This document shows positions 9,586-17,906 of a DNA stretch of 36,987 nucleotides, piece after piece. Position 1 is the stretch's first letter. Each line of letters starts with the position of its first letter. Source of the stretch: Pseudomonadota bacterium (lineage in GTDB: Bacteria > Pseudomonadota > Gammaproteobacteria > JAIEPX01). The notes under the pieces were generated by a model, which was not told where the DNA came from, searched no databases, and saw nothing but the letters and a program-made list of their open reading frames with translations. The translations under genes and the position numbers were made by a program. The DNA lies in assembly GCA_029777855.1 (NCBI GenBank), contig JAKORL010000107.1, forward strand, positions 1 through 36,987. The letters are read 5' to 3'.

Positions 9586-10242
9586 ATGTCCCAATCAAGT
9601 AGCTACCAGCAAGAATTTGTCAAATTTGCTTTATCTGCACAAGCCCTACGGTTTGGAGAATATATTCTGAAATCTGGCAGAAAAAGCCCGTATTTTTTCA
9701 ATGTCGGAGATTTCAAAACAGGAAATTCATTGGCTCAGTTGGGACAGTATTACGCCAAAGCAATCGTGGCTTCGGGAATTGAATTTGATGTGTTATTTGG
9801 GCCTGCTTATAAAGGAATTCCGCTGGTAGCTGCAGTGGCGATCGCGCTTGCTCAAGAGCATGGCATCGATAAGCCTTTTTGCTTTGATCGTAAAGAAGCC
9901 AAAGATCATGGTGAAGGCGGCACAATTATCGGCTCAAAATTGACGGGGCGTGTCCTCATGATTGATGACGTTGTGACTGCAGGCACAACATTTAGACAAG
10001 TTGTGCAAATGATACGATCGCATAATGCAGAATTTGTCGGTGTGATGACAGCCTTGGATCGACAAGAAATCGGATTGCACGGAGATCGTTCTGCTTCCCA
10101 AGAACTCTCGGCGGAATTTAAAGTTCCTTTTTACAGCATCATTAAATTAACGGACATCATTTATTATCTAGATGCTCAAGGTAATATGACCAGCGAGCTA
10201 GAAAGATTACGAGATTATCAGTCTGAATACGGCGTGGCATAG
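9586..10242 (+). CDS. pyrE: Orotate phosphoribosyltransferase PyrE
   Basis: Converts orotate and PRPP to OMP in pyrimidine synthesis; cytosolic dimer. 218 residues, the normal bacterial length. The PRPP-binding loop VLMIDDVVTAGTT (about 123-135) and the SGRKSPYFFN and FDRKEAKDHGEGG segments are diagnostic. GGAGAAATAAG lies before the ATG. The partner pyrF is in the same window but 7 kb away and on the other strand, so the two are not in an operon. The last codons and stop are repeated, with one mismatch, at 11952-11971 beyond the AAA gene. Confidence 0.97.
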   Translation: MSQSSSYQQEFVKFALSAQALRFGEYILKSGRKSPYFFNVGDFKTGNSLAQLGQYYAKAIVASGIEFDVLFGPAYKGIPLVAAVAIALAQEHGIDKPFCFDRKEAKDHGEGGTIIGSKLTGRVLMIDDVVTAGTTFRQVVQMIRSHNAEFVGVMTALDRQEIGLHGDRSASQELSAEFKVPFYSIIKLTDIIYYLDAQGNMTSELERLRDYQSEYGVA

Positions 10243-10252
10243 AGAGGAAAAG

Positions 10253-10394
10253 AAGGGGTCAAATCTAAGATTGATACATCCTCGCGCCTAGCCTAGTGAT
10301 AGGATAGTTCAATCATTCTCTGAGATAATATAGCGCGGTGTCGTTCAATTTCATGATGGGTTTAAGGATGTATCAATCTTAGATTTGACCCCTT
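10253..10394. repeat. 142-bp element with perfect 30-bp inverted ends (MITE/REP-like)
   Basis: The arms 10253-10282 and 10365-10394 are exact reverse complements over 30 bases, around an 82-base centre with no coding capacity. The arm matches the arm of the hairpin at 20198-20274 at 22 of the first 25 positions (shared core ATCTAAGATT). It lies just after the pyrE stop and 7 bases before the AAA gene stop, so as RNA it could end transcription from both sides. No transposase is nearby. It could be a non-autonomous element or a REP/BIME-type repeat mobilised in trans. Confidence 0.85.
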
Positions 10395-10401
10395 CCACTG
10401 C

Positions 10402-11700
10402 TCATGGTAGTTCATATAGAAATTTATATACCGGAAGTGCGTTTATTTCTTCTATTTTTCCTTCAAATGGTTGCTTGGTCAGGATAATACTATTCTTAAA
10501 TTGTTTTAACATTTTTAGATCCGTTGGCCTTATTTGGTTAGCCCATTTTACCTCAACCGCTTGAGCTGTCCTATTTAATACTCGGATAATGTCAATTTCA
10601 CCCTGCCCCTTGAAGTAGTATGTTTTACCGAACCTATTGCAATGACTTGCAACAGTCGCTTCTACAACTATATTTTCAAGATGAATTTTATCAAGGTACC
10701 CTTCACGACTTGCCCATCGATATAGCGTCTGATAAATGAATGGGTCAATAAAGTGAAATTTACGATCCTTGCGAGGAAACCCTCGTCGATTATTTTGATC
10801 ATAGGCTTGCAAATGTAACAGAACATCCATTCGCTCAAGCAAATTACAATAGTTAATGACAGTATCTTTATCGATTAAGCCGACCTTTGCAGCCAATTTA
10901 TTATATGATATTTGAGAGACACCCGTTTTAATTAGTTCGGCTACTATCGCAAGAAGACTTTCTTCTCTTAGATGTCTTTTTAATATGTCACTTCTAATCC
11001 ACTGTTCATATGTTAAGAATGTCGCTTGAGATATTTCATTAGTTTCAGCAAGGTCGTTAATTGCACGAAGATAGCCACCACATTTCAAATAATTTTCGAA
11101 GTGAACCTGCAAGTCTTCTAGAGATGTCGCATTCGGGCCAACAAGATTTACATATTCTTTGAAAGCTAAAGGATAATAATGAAAATCTGTTTCATCTGCT
11201 TTCCCTCTCCTCCCTGGAAAACTCATAGCTGCTTCTTTTAGGATCGATGTATCCGAACCAGTCAATAGGCAAACACCATTTCTAAAATACCCCTCTTCAG
11301 CTAATGAAAAAATGACTCTATCCCATTTTTCTACAAAGGTTACTTCATCAATAATGAGAAGAAATCGCTTTTTTCCGATTTCATCTAAAAAGTACCGAAT
11401 GGTTTGGCTAAATGACTTGGCATCCCATATTTCTTGGCATGGGAAATAGAAAATTGTTTCGGGGGTGAAAATATTTTTAAGAAGACAATGTTTTATCAGT
11501 AGTTTGCAGGAAGTAGATTTACCTACCTGTCTTCCACCAGTTAAAATGTAGATTCCTGGTATATCAAAATCTAGTTTACGCCACCAATTTGCCTCATATT
11601 TAAATTTCTGCAAAGACAAGGTGTATAGGTGCGGGTCTGATTGGATGAACTCATCCAAATCCTCTCTAAAGCGATTATGATTTTGGTACTTCTCGATCAT
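10402..11700 (-). CDS. AAA ATPase with DUF4143-type C terminus
   Basis: 432-residue member of the widespread AAA_14/DUF4143 group. Walker A GGRQVGKST (55-63), Walker B RFLLIIDEV (112-120) and a sensor-like LLTGSD (145-150) are present. After a winged-helix-like middle, the C-terminal part has a PD-(D/E)XK-like pattern: GEIDII (367-372) and AVEVKW (381-386). The cellular role of this group is unknown, and it is patchily spread, often in accessory regions. Here the gene lies between pyrE and glnS. It is flanked by an inverted-repeat element on one side and a copy of the pyrE tail on the other, which points to acquisition. The ribosome binding site is weak. Confidence 0.85.
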   Translation of the reverse strand: MIEKYQNHNRFREDLDEFIQSDPHLYTLSLQKFKYEANWWRKLDFDIPGIYILTGGRQVGKSTSCKLLIKHCLLKNIFTPETIFYFPCQEIWDAKSFSQTIRYFLDEIGKKRFLLIIDEVTFVEKWDRVIFSLAEEGYFRNGVCLLTGSDTSILKEAAMSFPGRRGKADETDFHYYPLAFKEYVNLVGPNATSLEDLQVHFENYLKCGGYLRAINDLAETNEISQATFLTYEQWIRSDILKRHLREESLLAIVAELIKTGVSQISYNKLAAKVGLIDKDTVINYCNLLERMDVLLHLQAYDQNNRRGFPRKDRKFHFIDPFIYQTLYRWASREGYLDKIHLENIVVEATVASHCNRFGKTYYFKGQGEIDIIRVLNRTAQAVEVKWANQIRPTDLKMLKQFKNSIILTKQPFEGKIEEINALPVYKFLYELP

Positions 11701-12033
11701 GTCTTGAAGTATAGCAAGCCGTTATCGATTTGTCGATAGGTGCTTCTACAAATTTAGAGATTATATGATCTCCAAATATAAAAAAGGGGGGCTGGTCCTG
11801 GCAAATGACAAGGAATTGAAAATGAAAGATGACCATGTGACTCTAAGCTTTTTGGCTCATGCGCACTCTTATTCCTGGGCTTCTCAACGTGCTCGCATGC
11901 TCTGCATAAGGGGCATCATGTCCCTATGCTGAGTCGTTGACACCCTCCTAGTGAATACGGCGTAGCATAGAAAACAGAAATTAGTTCAGGCCAATAATTT
12001 CTCAGCAACAACCTTAACCGGATGATGCTGAGT
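11701..12033. other. Intergenic region with recombination scars
   Basis: 333 bases between the AAA gene start and the glnS stop. It holds a short TATCGA/TCGATA hairpin at 11723-11738, an A6G6 run near 11790, and the pyrE-tail scrap (11937-11970). A 36-codon frame at 11822-11932 has AAGGA upstream but does not look like a protein. No other gene was seen. Confidence 0.5.
11937..11970 (+). pseudogene. Scrap of a second pyrE copy (promoter fragment joined to 3' end)
   Basis: TTGACACCCTCCTA (11937-11950) repeats the sequence at 9528-9541 before pyrE. It is followed directly by a copy of the pyrE end: 11952-11971 matches 10224-10243 at 19 of 20 bases, covering the last codons and stop. The two pieces are in the same order and orientation as in pyrE, with the body of the gene missing. 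This looks like a tandem pyrE duplicate that lost its middle. The first piece could instead come from the dispersed repeat family. Confidence 0.55.
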
Positions 12034-13725
12034 TTATGCTTTTGCCGTCCACGAATCTCGTAAATTCACGATCCGATTAAATACTAATTCTGTTGAAGAA
12101 GAGTGTCGATCTAAGCAAAAATACCCTAGGCGCATAAATTGAAATCGATCTTCAGGTTTTGCGTTGGTAAGGGAAGGTTCGATAAAGCATTTTTCAACAG
12201 TTTGTAGAGAATTAGGATTTAAGAAAGGTGTGAAATCTTCTTCAGCTCCAGGATTTTCTGTGTTAAATAATCGATCGTATAAACGTACGGTTGCCGTTTT
12301 TGCGTGTTTAATCGATAGCCAATGAATAACCCCTTTTACTTTTCTACCTTCTGGATTTTTACCTAAGGTAGCAGGGTCATAGCTGCAGCGAAGTTCAATA
12401 ATGTTGCCCGTTGTTGGATCTGTAATAACTTTTTCACATTTAATGATATAGGCGGAATGTAATCGCACTTCTTTTCCAACAGTTAAACGATGGAAATCTT
12501 TTGGGGCATCGATCATAAAGTCATCAGCTTCGATGAAAATTTCTCGACTAAAATGAATTTCCCTCGAGCCCAGTTGTGGATCATTCGGATGTGCAGCTAC
12601 ATTTAATATTTCTACTTTATCTTCAGGGTAATTCTCAATCACAACTTTAATTGGATTTAAAACGGCCATGGCACGAGGAGCATGTTGATTGAGTTCATTG
12701 CGCACACATTCTTCGAGTACACTCATGTTGATCACAGAATCACTGCGAGTAATTCCGATCATGTCACAAAATTGATGCAATGCAGCGGGTGGTATGCCGC
12801 GTCGTCTTAATCCTACTAAAGTCGGCATGCGAGGATCATCCCAGCCGTCGACATGTTTATCATCAACCAGCATTTTTAATTTTCTTTTACTTGTGATGGT
12901 GTGCGATAAATTCAATCGTGAAAATTCAATTTGTTGAGGTTTCCCCGGAGGATTGCAGTGTTCTATGCACCAATCGTATAAGGGGCGATGATCTTGGAAT
13001 TCTAAAGTGCATAGGGAGTGAGTAATATTTTCAATGGCGTCGGACAAGCTATGCGCATAATCATACATGGGATAAATACACCATTTGTCGCCGGTCATTT
13101 GATGATGTGCGTGACGAATGCGATAAATTGTTGGGTCGCGCATATTCAAATTACCGGACGTCATATCAATTTTCGCGCGCAAAACATATTTCCCATCTTC
13201 GAATTCACCGGCTTTCATCCGAGTAAATAAATCTAAATTTTCCTCGATAGAGCGATTTCGGTCGCGACTCTCAACGCCAGGTTTTGTCAACGTGCCACGT
13301 TGATCACGCATTTCATCGATGCTTGTGCTATCAACATATGCGAGCCCTTTTTTTATTAATACGATGGCAAAATCATACAATTGATCGTAATAATCTGAGG
13401 CGTGAAATAATTTGTCGCCCCAATCATAACCCAGCCACTTCACATCGTTTTTGATCGATTCAACAAACTCCATTTCTTCTTTCATGGGATTAGTGTCGTC
13501 AAACCGCAGATGACATACGCCATTGTACTGTTTGGCCATTCCGAAGTTCAGAATGATGGATTTGGCATGTCCGACATGCAGGTATCCATTGGGCTCGGGA
13601 GGAAAGCGTGTAACGACCTTGCCGCCATGCTTGCCACTTTTGATGTCTTCTTCAATAATTTGCTGGATAAAATGTTTAGGTTTTTCCACGATTTGCTCCC
13701 AATAGGTCATCGATGAACTTTTCAT
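12034..13725 (-). CDS. glnS: Glutaminyl-tRNA synthetase
   Basis: Class I aminoacyl-tRNA synthetase charging tRNA-Gln. 563 residues, close to the E. coli enzyme. The HIGH motif is HVGH (50-53) within [16 protein letters not shown]; the KMSKS-type loop reads TSKRKL, followed by the GlnRS hallmark [14 protein letters not shown]. The C-terminal beta-barrel anticodon domains are intact. The ATG at 13725 has TTAGGAG 8 bases upstream, which supports this start over the internal Met6. It is transcribed away from the unknown gene at 13864. Confidence 0.97.
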   Translation of the reverse strand: MKSSSMTYWEQIVEKPKHFIQQIIEEDIKSGKHGGKVVTRFPPEPNGYLHVGHAKSIILNFGMAKQYNGVCHLRFDDTNPMKEEMEFVESIKNDVKWLGYDWGDKLFHASDYYDQLYDFAIVLIKKGLAYVDSTSIDEMRDQRGTLTKPGVESRDRNRSIEENLDLFTRMKAGEFEDGKYVLRAKIDMTSGNLNMRDPTIYRIRHAHHQMTGDKWCIYPMYDYAHSLSDAIENITHSLCTLEFQDHRPLYDWCIEHCNPPGKPQQIEFSRLNLSHTITSKRKLKMLVDDKHVDGWDDPRMPTLVGLRRRGIPPAALHQFCDMIGITRSDSVINMSVLEECVRNELNQHAPRAMAVLNPIKVVIENYPEDKVEILNVAAHPNDPQLGSREIHFSREIFIEADDFMIDAPKDFHRLTVGKEVRLHSAYIIKCEKVITDPTTGNIIELRCSYDPATLGKNPEGRKVKGVIHWLSIKHAKTATVRLYDRLFNTENPGAEEDFTPFLNPNSLQTVEKCFIEPSLTNAKPEDRFQFMRLGYFCLDRHSSSTELVFNRIVNLRDSWTAKA

Positions 13726-13765
13726 TATAACAGCTCCTAACTGTGGGAGAAAGGATAGGAGGGCG

Positions 13766-13794
13766 TTGACAAATTCGGCCAGTTAAATTAGAAT
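13766..13794 (+). promoter_or_regulatory. Strong sigma-70-type promoter
   Basis: TTGACA and TAGAAT are separated by exactly 17 bases, about 70 bases before the start of the unknown gene at 13864. It is one of the best promoter matches in the window. Confidence 0.6.
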
Positions 13795-13863
13795 CTAAAA
13801 TTGATGTACAATTAGCAAAATCCAATCGTTACACGCTTATTAAGATTAATTATCGGAGGTATT

Positions 13864-14412
13864 ATGCAGTTTTTTAATGATGAAAAACCTGTTCACTCTC
13901 TTGAATTATTGGATCAATTACTCAGTCAGCCCGTCATAGACATTGAGCAAGCCAAAAAGGACTTATTGGAATACTCTAAGGGTCTAAACGGTGGAGGTCA
14001 AAAAGGTTTTGGGCAAGTCTTGCAAATAATTAAAAGTAATCTACATCAGATAGGAATCAACTTACCAGCACAGTTCAACAATCATGTTACACCAGATGCA
14101 AAGGAAGAGCCTAGGGTGGCTCTCAAAAAGCTGGGTGATCTGATCCTATATTCTGTACAAATATTTGGGCGGAGCAATTTAGCAATGGATCTATTGAATC
14201 ATCTCAAAGAACTAATAACAGTAAACAGTCAAATTGTGGCCACCACAAGTGTTCGCAAAGCGTTTTTTGAAGACTTATCAAAAATACCAAATGCAGATCC
14301 CCGTTCAACTTCGGCAATGCTCAGGGATATTCATGAGCGCATGAAGAAGGAGAATGCAGAGGCCATTCATATTGCTATGGAGTTATATCCTCAAATTGTA
14401 ATAGCTCGTTAG
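13864..14412 (+). CDS. Unknown protein, 182 residues
   Basis: I do not recognise a family. The protein looks soluble and mostly helical, with no signal peptide, membrane segment or cysteine. An N-terminal acidic-basic helix region is followed by a Gly-rich turn (GLNGGGQKGFGQ, about 44-55) and a long helical C-terminal half. It has a good ribosome binding site (GGAGG), a near-consensus promoter and its own hairpin terminator, so it is a well-formed monocistronic unit that is likely expressed. It lies between glnS and a toxin-antitoxin pair. A lineage-specific cytosolic factor or secreted effector are both possible; neither is shown. Confidence 0.8.
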   Translation: MQFFNDEKPVHSLELLDQLLSQPVIDIEQAKKDLLEYSKGLNGGGQKGFGQVLQIIKSNLHQIGINLPAQFNNHVTPDAKEEPRVALKKLGDLILYSVQIFGRSNLAMDLLNHLKELITVNSQIVATTSVRKAFFEDLSKIPNADPRSTSAMLRDIHERMKKENAEAIHIAMELYPQIVIAR

Positions 14413-14421
14413 ACCACAGAG

Positions 14422-14452
14422 AAAAGTTCCTGCATGGCAGCAGGGACTTTTT
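14422..14452 (+). terminator. Intrinsic terminator of the unknown gene
   Basis: An 11-bp stem (14423-14433 with 14440-14450, one G-U pair) has a 6-base loop and is followed by a T run, starting 10 bases after the stop codon. Confidence 0.85.
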
Positions 14453-14541
14453 AATGTTGAAGAAACTGTGTCATCACCTACGCTATTAGCATAAATCATA
14501 TATGTGGGACGAGCATTATTATTTAGTTGGTCTATTGGTAC

Positions 14542-14591
14542 TTGAAATAATAGAGGTACAAGATATACTTCAATGTAGAAGCACTAAGTGC
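14542..14591 (+). promoter_or_regulatory. Promoter and possible operator of the HEPN/MNT pair
   Basis: TTGAAA (14542) and TATACT (14564) are 16 bases apart. A palindrome GCACT-A-AGTGC at 14581-14591 falls near the expected transcription start and could be an operator, as toxin-antitoxin operons are commonly autoregulated. The operator role is inference. Confidence 0.45.
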
Positions 14592-14613
14592 GACAAATAT
14601 CTGAGAGTTACAC

Positions 14614-15039
14614 ATGAAACTTTTATTAGATCCATTAATTAAGGCAATTGCTCAACTCGAGAGTAGTTTAAATTATTATCATTCTGAACTTGTGCAATCA
14701 GATCCAGGCTTAGTAAAACAGTTGCGTGCTGCTGCCATACAGGCGTTTGAATTTACTTATGAGCTTTCGTGGAAAATGTTAAAACGTTATTTGAAAATGG
14801 TTGAATCTGATCCGCAAGCTGTGGAATCATTATCATTTCAAGATCTAATTCGTAGAGGATTAGATAAGGGCTTGTTATTATCAGAAGTCAAAGAATGGAA
14901 TCAATATCGACAAGAACGTGGTACAACTTCTCATACTTATGACGAACTAAAAGCTCAAGAAGTTTTTGACTCTATTCCTAAGTTTTTGTCTGAGGCTAAA
15001 TATTTATTAGCGCAACTTCAGGCTCGTGTTGCAGAATGA
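14614..15039 (+). CDS. HEPN-domain toxin, HI0074/HepT-like
   Basis: 141-residue helical protein of the 'nucleotidyltransferase substrate-binding' HI0074 family, now regarded as HEPN RNase toxins. The catalytic R-x4-H motif is visible as Arg102-GTTS-His107, followed by TyrAsp (SHTYD). The FEFTYELSWKMLKRYL helix (about 46-60) is typical. The stop overlaps the start of the MNT gene by 4 bases (ATGA), so the two are translationally coupled. In characterised relatives the partner nucleotidyltransferase AMPylates the tyrosine near R-x4-H (Tyr109 here) to neutralise the toxin; that role is carried over from the family. Confidence 0.85.
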   Translation: MKLLLDPLIKAIAQLESSLNYYHSELVQSDPGLVKQLRAAAIQAFEFTYELSWKMLKRYLKMVESDPQAVESLSFQDLIRRGLDKGLLLSEVKEWNQYRQERGTTSHTYDELKAQEVFDSIPKFLSEAKYLLAQLQARVAE

Positions 15040-15350
15040 ATGCGACTAAATTAGACATAAAACCCGAATATTTAACTATTATCAAGACGATTTTACGTCA
15101 ACATCTACCATTAAATGCCAAAGTGAGCGTGTTTGGTTCACGAGTAACGGGTAAAGCAAGAAAATATTCAGATCTTGATTTGGTAATCAATATCTCAGGC
15201 GAAAATGTACCGGTTCAGACCCTATCGGTATTAGCCACAGAATTTGAAGAATCTGATTTGCCTTTCAAGGTAGATGTAGTGGATTGGAATAAATTATCCG
15301 CTGAATTTCAAGAAATTATCGCGGATGATATAATTGAATTGCAGTTTTAG
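15036..15350 (+). CDS. Minimal nucleotidyltransferase antitoxin (MNT, HI0073-like)
   Basis: 104-residue minimal nucleotidyltransferase of the pol-beta superfamily. The active-site pattern is intact: GSRVTGKARKYSDLDL, with Gly34-Ser35, Asp46 and Asp48, and a third carboxylate at about Asp80 in FKVDVVDW. It overlaps the HEPN gene by 4 bases and acts with it as the antitoxin or modifying partner. A strong hairpin terminator lies about 155 bases downstream. Confidence 0.88.
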   Translation: MNATKLDIKPEYLTIIKTILRQHLPLNAKVSVFGSRVTGKARKYSDLDLVINISGENVPVQTLSVLATEFEESDLPFKVDVVDWNKLSAEFQEIIADDIIELQF

Positions 15351-15505
15351 ATCATTTTTTGCGTCTATTCTTAATAGATAAATCGACTCAATTGGCTCAA
15401 GCGCTAAACGATTAGTATAGTTAATAGTTAGACGATTATTACTATCTGGGCACAAATGATAGTCATCTGCTAGATACGAAAGAAGCCCGACTTTATACCT
15501 TCCAG

Positions 15506-15561
15506 AAAGTGATTTGTTGTGGAAAATCATGAGTGTAAAATTCCACAACAAATCGCTTTTT
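15506..15561 (+). terminator. Long-stem terminator between convergent operons
   Basis: A 19-bp stem (15506-15524 with 15541-15559, one G-U pair) has a 16-base loop and is followed by a T5 run. It sits between the HEPN/MNT pair and the convergent peptide transporter and probably ends plus-strand transcription. Confidence 0.8.
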
Positions 15562-15596
15562 GGGCACAAAGCTTGGCTTTGGGGTGGTAAGGGTCC

Positions 15597-16889
15597 TTAG
15601 CCCATGGCTTTTTTTAGGGGTTTTAATAAGATAAAAAAGGCGAGGCCGGCAGAGAAGGCGAGGGCAGACATGAGTAGGAAAAAGTGTTCTTTGGGCATTT
15701 TTTCCCAGAAAGTGCCAAGGTAGCCTGATAAATAATTTCCGAAGAAACTCGAGAGAAACCATACACCCATCATCATCGATGCGACTTTTAATGGGGCTAG
15801 TTTAGATACGAGAGAAAGGCCGATGGGAGAGATATAAATTTCGCCAAGAGTGAGTACAAAAACGCAAGCCGCTAACCATCCTAAACTGGCTTTCGGATGA
15901 ATAGAAAGTTGATGTGCGGGAATAAGTAAAATTAAAAATCCGCAAGCCAGTAATATACATCCGATGCCCATTTTTGCAACAGAAGAAGGTTCTTTATTAC
16001 GTTTGGATTGCCAGCCCCAAAATAAATTCAATAGAGGAATAAGAATAAATATCATTAGAGGATTAAAAGATTGAAACCAGGAGGAGGGCATTTCCCATCC
16101 AAAGAATATTCTGTCAGTTTGAGCATCGGCCCATAATGCTAATGTGTTGCCTTGTTGTTCGTACACACTCCAAAATACGATGTTCAATGTCATCAAACTA
16201 AAAATGGCGGTTATTTTTAACCAATCACTACGGCTCATAGAAGCTGTTTGATTTTCATGATGTGAATTTTTTCTATGTGAAATGAGATCAGGAGGAAGAT
16301 GTTTTTGTCCAGATAAATAGACCGCTAATGCGATTAACATGCCAAAACCTGCTGCTGCAAATCCCCAGTGATATCCGATTTTTTGCCCTAATGTTCCACA
16401 AACTAGAGGTGAGAAAAATGCGCCAAGATTAACACCCATATAAAAAATACTGAATCCGCGATCACGTCGTGTATCTCCTGGTGCGTATAGGGCGCCTACT
16501 TGTGTTGATGTATTGGGTTTGAATGCACCACTTCCGAGAATTAAAAATAATAATCCGAAATAAAATAAAGATTCGAAAGCCATAAAGAAATGTCCCATGG
16601 CCATGAGAATCGCGCCGATGATGATGGTGCGACGTTGCCCTAGCCAGCGGTCTGCCAAAATGCCGCCAAACAAGGGTGTAAAATAAACAAAGCCGGTATA
16701 GAGACCGTAAATATGAGAAGAATATTCTTGAGTAAATTGTAGATGTTTAATCATGTAGTAAACGAGTAATGAGCGCATGCCATAATAGGAAAATCGTTCC
16801 CACATTTCGGTGAAAAATAACACATAAAGGCCCGTAGGGTGGCCAAGAATCGTCTTATTGGCTGAACTTGTAAAAACTTTATCGTGCAT
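15597..16889 (-). CDS. POT/PTR family proton-coupled di/tripeptide transporter
   Basis: Inner-membrane proton-oligopeptide symporter. The family marks are clear: the ExxERFxYYG proton-coupling motif (TEMWERFSYYG), the PTR2 signature region FGGILADRWLGQRRT, and the FYMGVNLGAF motif. About 430 residues, somewhat shorter than E. coli DtpA, with 12 predicted helices and a short cytoplasmic loop in the middle. I chose the ATG at 16889 because it has TTGGAGACAAGG just upstream; an in-frame ATG 12 codons earlier (16925) lacks any ribosome binding site. Its job would be peptide scavenging, which fits an amino-acid-using lifestyle. Confidence 0.92.
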   Translation of the reverse strand: MHDKVFTSSANKTILGHPTGLYVLFFTEMWERFSYYGMRSLLVYYMIKHLQFTQEYSSHIYGLYTGFVYFTPLFGGILADRWLGQRRTIIIGAILMAMGHFFMAFESLFYFGLLFLILGSGAFKPNTSTQVGALYAPGDTRRDRGFSIFYMGVNLGAFFSPLVCGTLGQKIGYHWGFAAAGFGMLIALAVYLSGQKHLPPDLISHRKNSHHENQTASMSRSDWLKITAIFSLMTLNIVFWSVYEQQGNTLALWADAQTDRIFFGWEMPSSWFQSFNPLMIFILIPLLNLFWGWQSKRNKEPSSVAKMGIGCILLACGFLILLIPAHQLSIHPKASLGWLAACVFVLTLGEIYISPIGLSLVSKLAPLKVASMMMGVWFLSSFFGNYLSGYLGTFWEKMPKEHFFLLMSALAFSAGLAFFILLKPLKKAMG

Positions 16890-17000
16890 CCTTGTCTCCA
16901 ACTCGTTTTCATTTGACAATATCATAACATAGACGATAACAGAATGAATATTTTACGCAATATGGACGTTGCATCTAGGGGTGGGCAGATACGTATATAT

Positions 17001-17783
17001 TTAAGTTGGGCCTATCAATTCTAGTTTTTTCTGATAGGCATTCCAACCCGCCTGTCGATAAATTTCAGCTTCTTTCTCAGGGTTTTCTGCTTCAAATATA
17101 CCGCGGCCTACAATAATAATATCCACATCATTTTTGATAATAGCGTGTTCAGGAGTATTATATTGTTGGCCCAATGCATCATTGCCGCTTTGTAATTTTA
17201 TTCCAGGAGTGAAATAAATAAAGTGAGGGGCATCCGATAGTCGTTGTTGGGCAATAAATCCAATCACAAAATCTTTGTGTTGTTCAGCCATTTTTATTGT
17301 TCGATGAATGTAATCGTGAGTGAATAAATTATCTTTAGAGCTCATTTGTGCAAGTAATAGTAAAGCATTTCCTTTGGAAAGGCCTACTGATTTTAACCCT
17401 TCAATAACGCCAGGGCCCGGTAAAGTGTGAGCATTAGTGATATGAGCCCAGTCTGCAATATGGTAAATGCCGTGTTCGTATTGTAATTTTACTGTGTTAC
17501 CAATGTCGGCAAATTTACGGTCTTCGAAAATAAGAAACTGATGTTTATTGGCAAGTTGCTGGAGTTCTTTAATGAAATCGGGAGTGAAGTCGTTAATGAT
17601 GTCCACGTGTGTTTTTAGTACACAAATTGAGGGGCCCACTTTGTCGGCGATAGTGAGCACTTCCTCGCAGGTTGTTAAATCTGGATTCACGCAGAGATTG
17701 GATTCTTTACTTATCATTAACGTCAAAAGTTTTTTTGCGACAGGATTTGTGCAATGTGGGAGTCTGTCTTCATAGCTGAGCAT
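17001..17783 (-). CDS. pyrF: Orotidine 5'-phosphate decarboxylase, eukaryote (UMPS/URA3)-like
   Basis: Decarboxylates OMP to UMP, the last step of pyrimidine synthesis. 260 residues. The catalytic tetrad region is LKTHVD (56-61) plus DRKFAD (Asp88, Lys90, Asp93), within FLIFEDRKFADIGNTVK. The phosphate-binding end reads DIIIVGRGI. The whole pattern, including the long N-terminal segment NPVAKKLLTLM and LGQQYNTPE, is that of the C-terminal domain of animal UMP synthase and fungal URA3 rather than the shorter E. coli PyrF. Such forms occur in some bacteria, but it is worth noting. Divergent from pgi, with a 123-base shared upstream region. Confidence 0.95.
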   Translation of the reverse strand: MLSYEDRLPHCTNPVAKKLLTLMISKESNLCVNPDLTTCEEVLTIADKVGPSICVLKTHVDIINDFTPDFIKELQQLANKHQFLIFEDRKFADIGNTVKLQYEHGIYHIADWAHITNAHTLPGPGVIEGLKSVGLSKGNALLLLAQMSSKDNLFTHDYIHRTIKMAEQHKDFVIGFIAQQRLSDAPHFIYFTPGIKLQSGNDALGQQYNTPEHAIIKNDVDIIIVGRGIFEAENPEKEAEIYRQAGWNAYQKKLELIGPT

Positions 17784-17831
17784 GATGGTCCTCGTGTTGG
17801 CTTACTCGGGTTATTCGGTTGGGTGATGAGG

Positions 17832-17860
17832 TTGTCAATAAGGCCATTATCCAGTAGGAT
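17832..17860 (+). promoter_or_regulatory. Candidate pgi promoter
   Basis: TTGTCA and TAGGAT are separated by 17 bases, 47 bases before the chosen pgi start, in the divergent pyrF-pgi gap. Confidence 0.45.
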
Positions 17861-17906
17861 CTGCCCCACGACAAGTGTTTCTCGAAGTGATCTAGAAGGA
17901 ATAACA

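Noticed and set aside
11822-11932. 36-codon ORF with AAGGA upstream
   Set aside because: The composition does not look like a protein, it lies in a scarred region, and nothing supports translation.
13753-13810. Possible degenerate copy of the dispersed repeat (AATCTAAAATTGAT and AGGAGGGCGTTGAC)
   Set aside because: Only short pieces match the arm and they are separated by unrelated bases that form a good promoter; too weak to call.
17754-17906. 51-residue N-terminal extension of pgi
   Set aside because: It overlaps pyrF, has no ribosome binding site and does not resemble Pgi; ATG 17907 fits in length and ribosome binding site.
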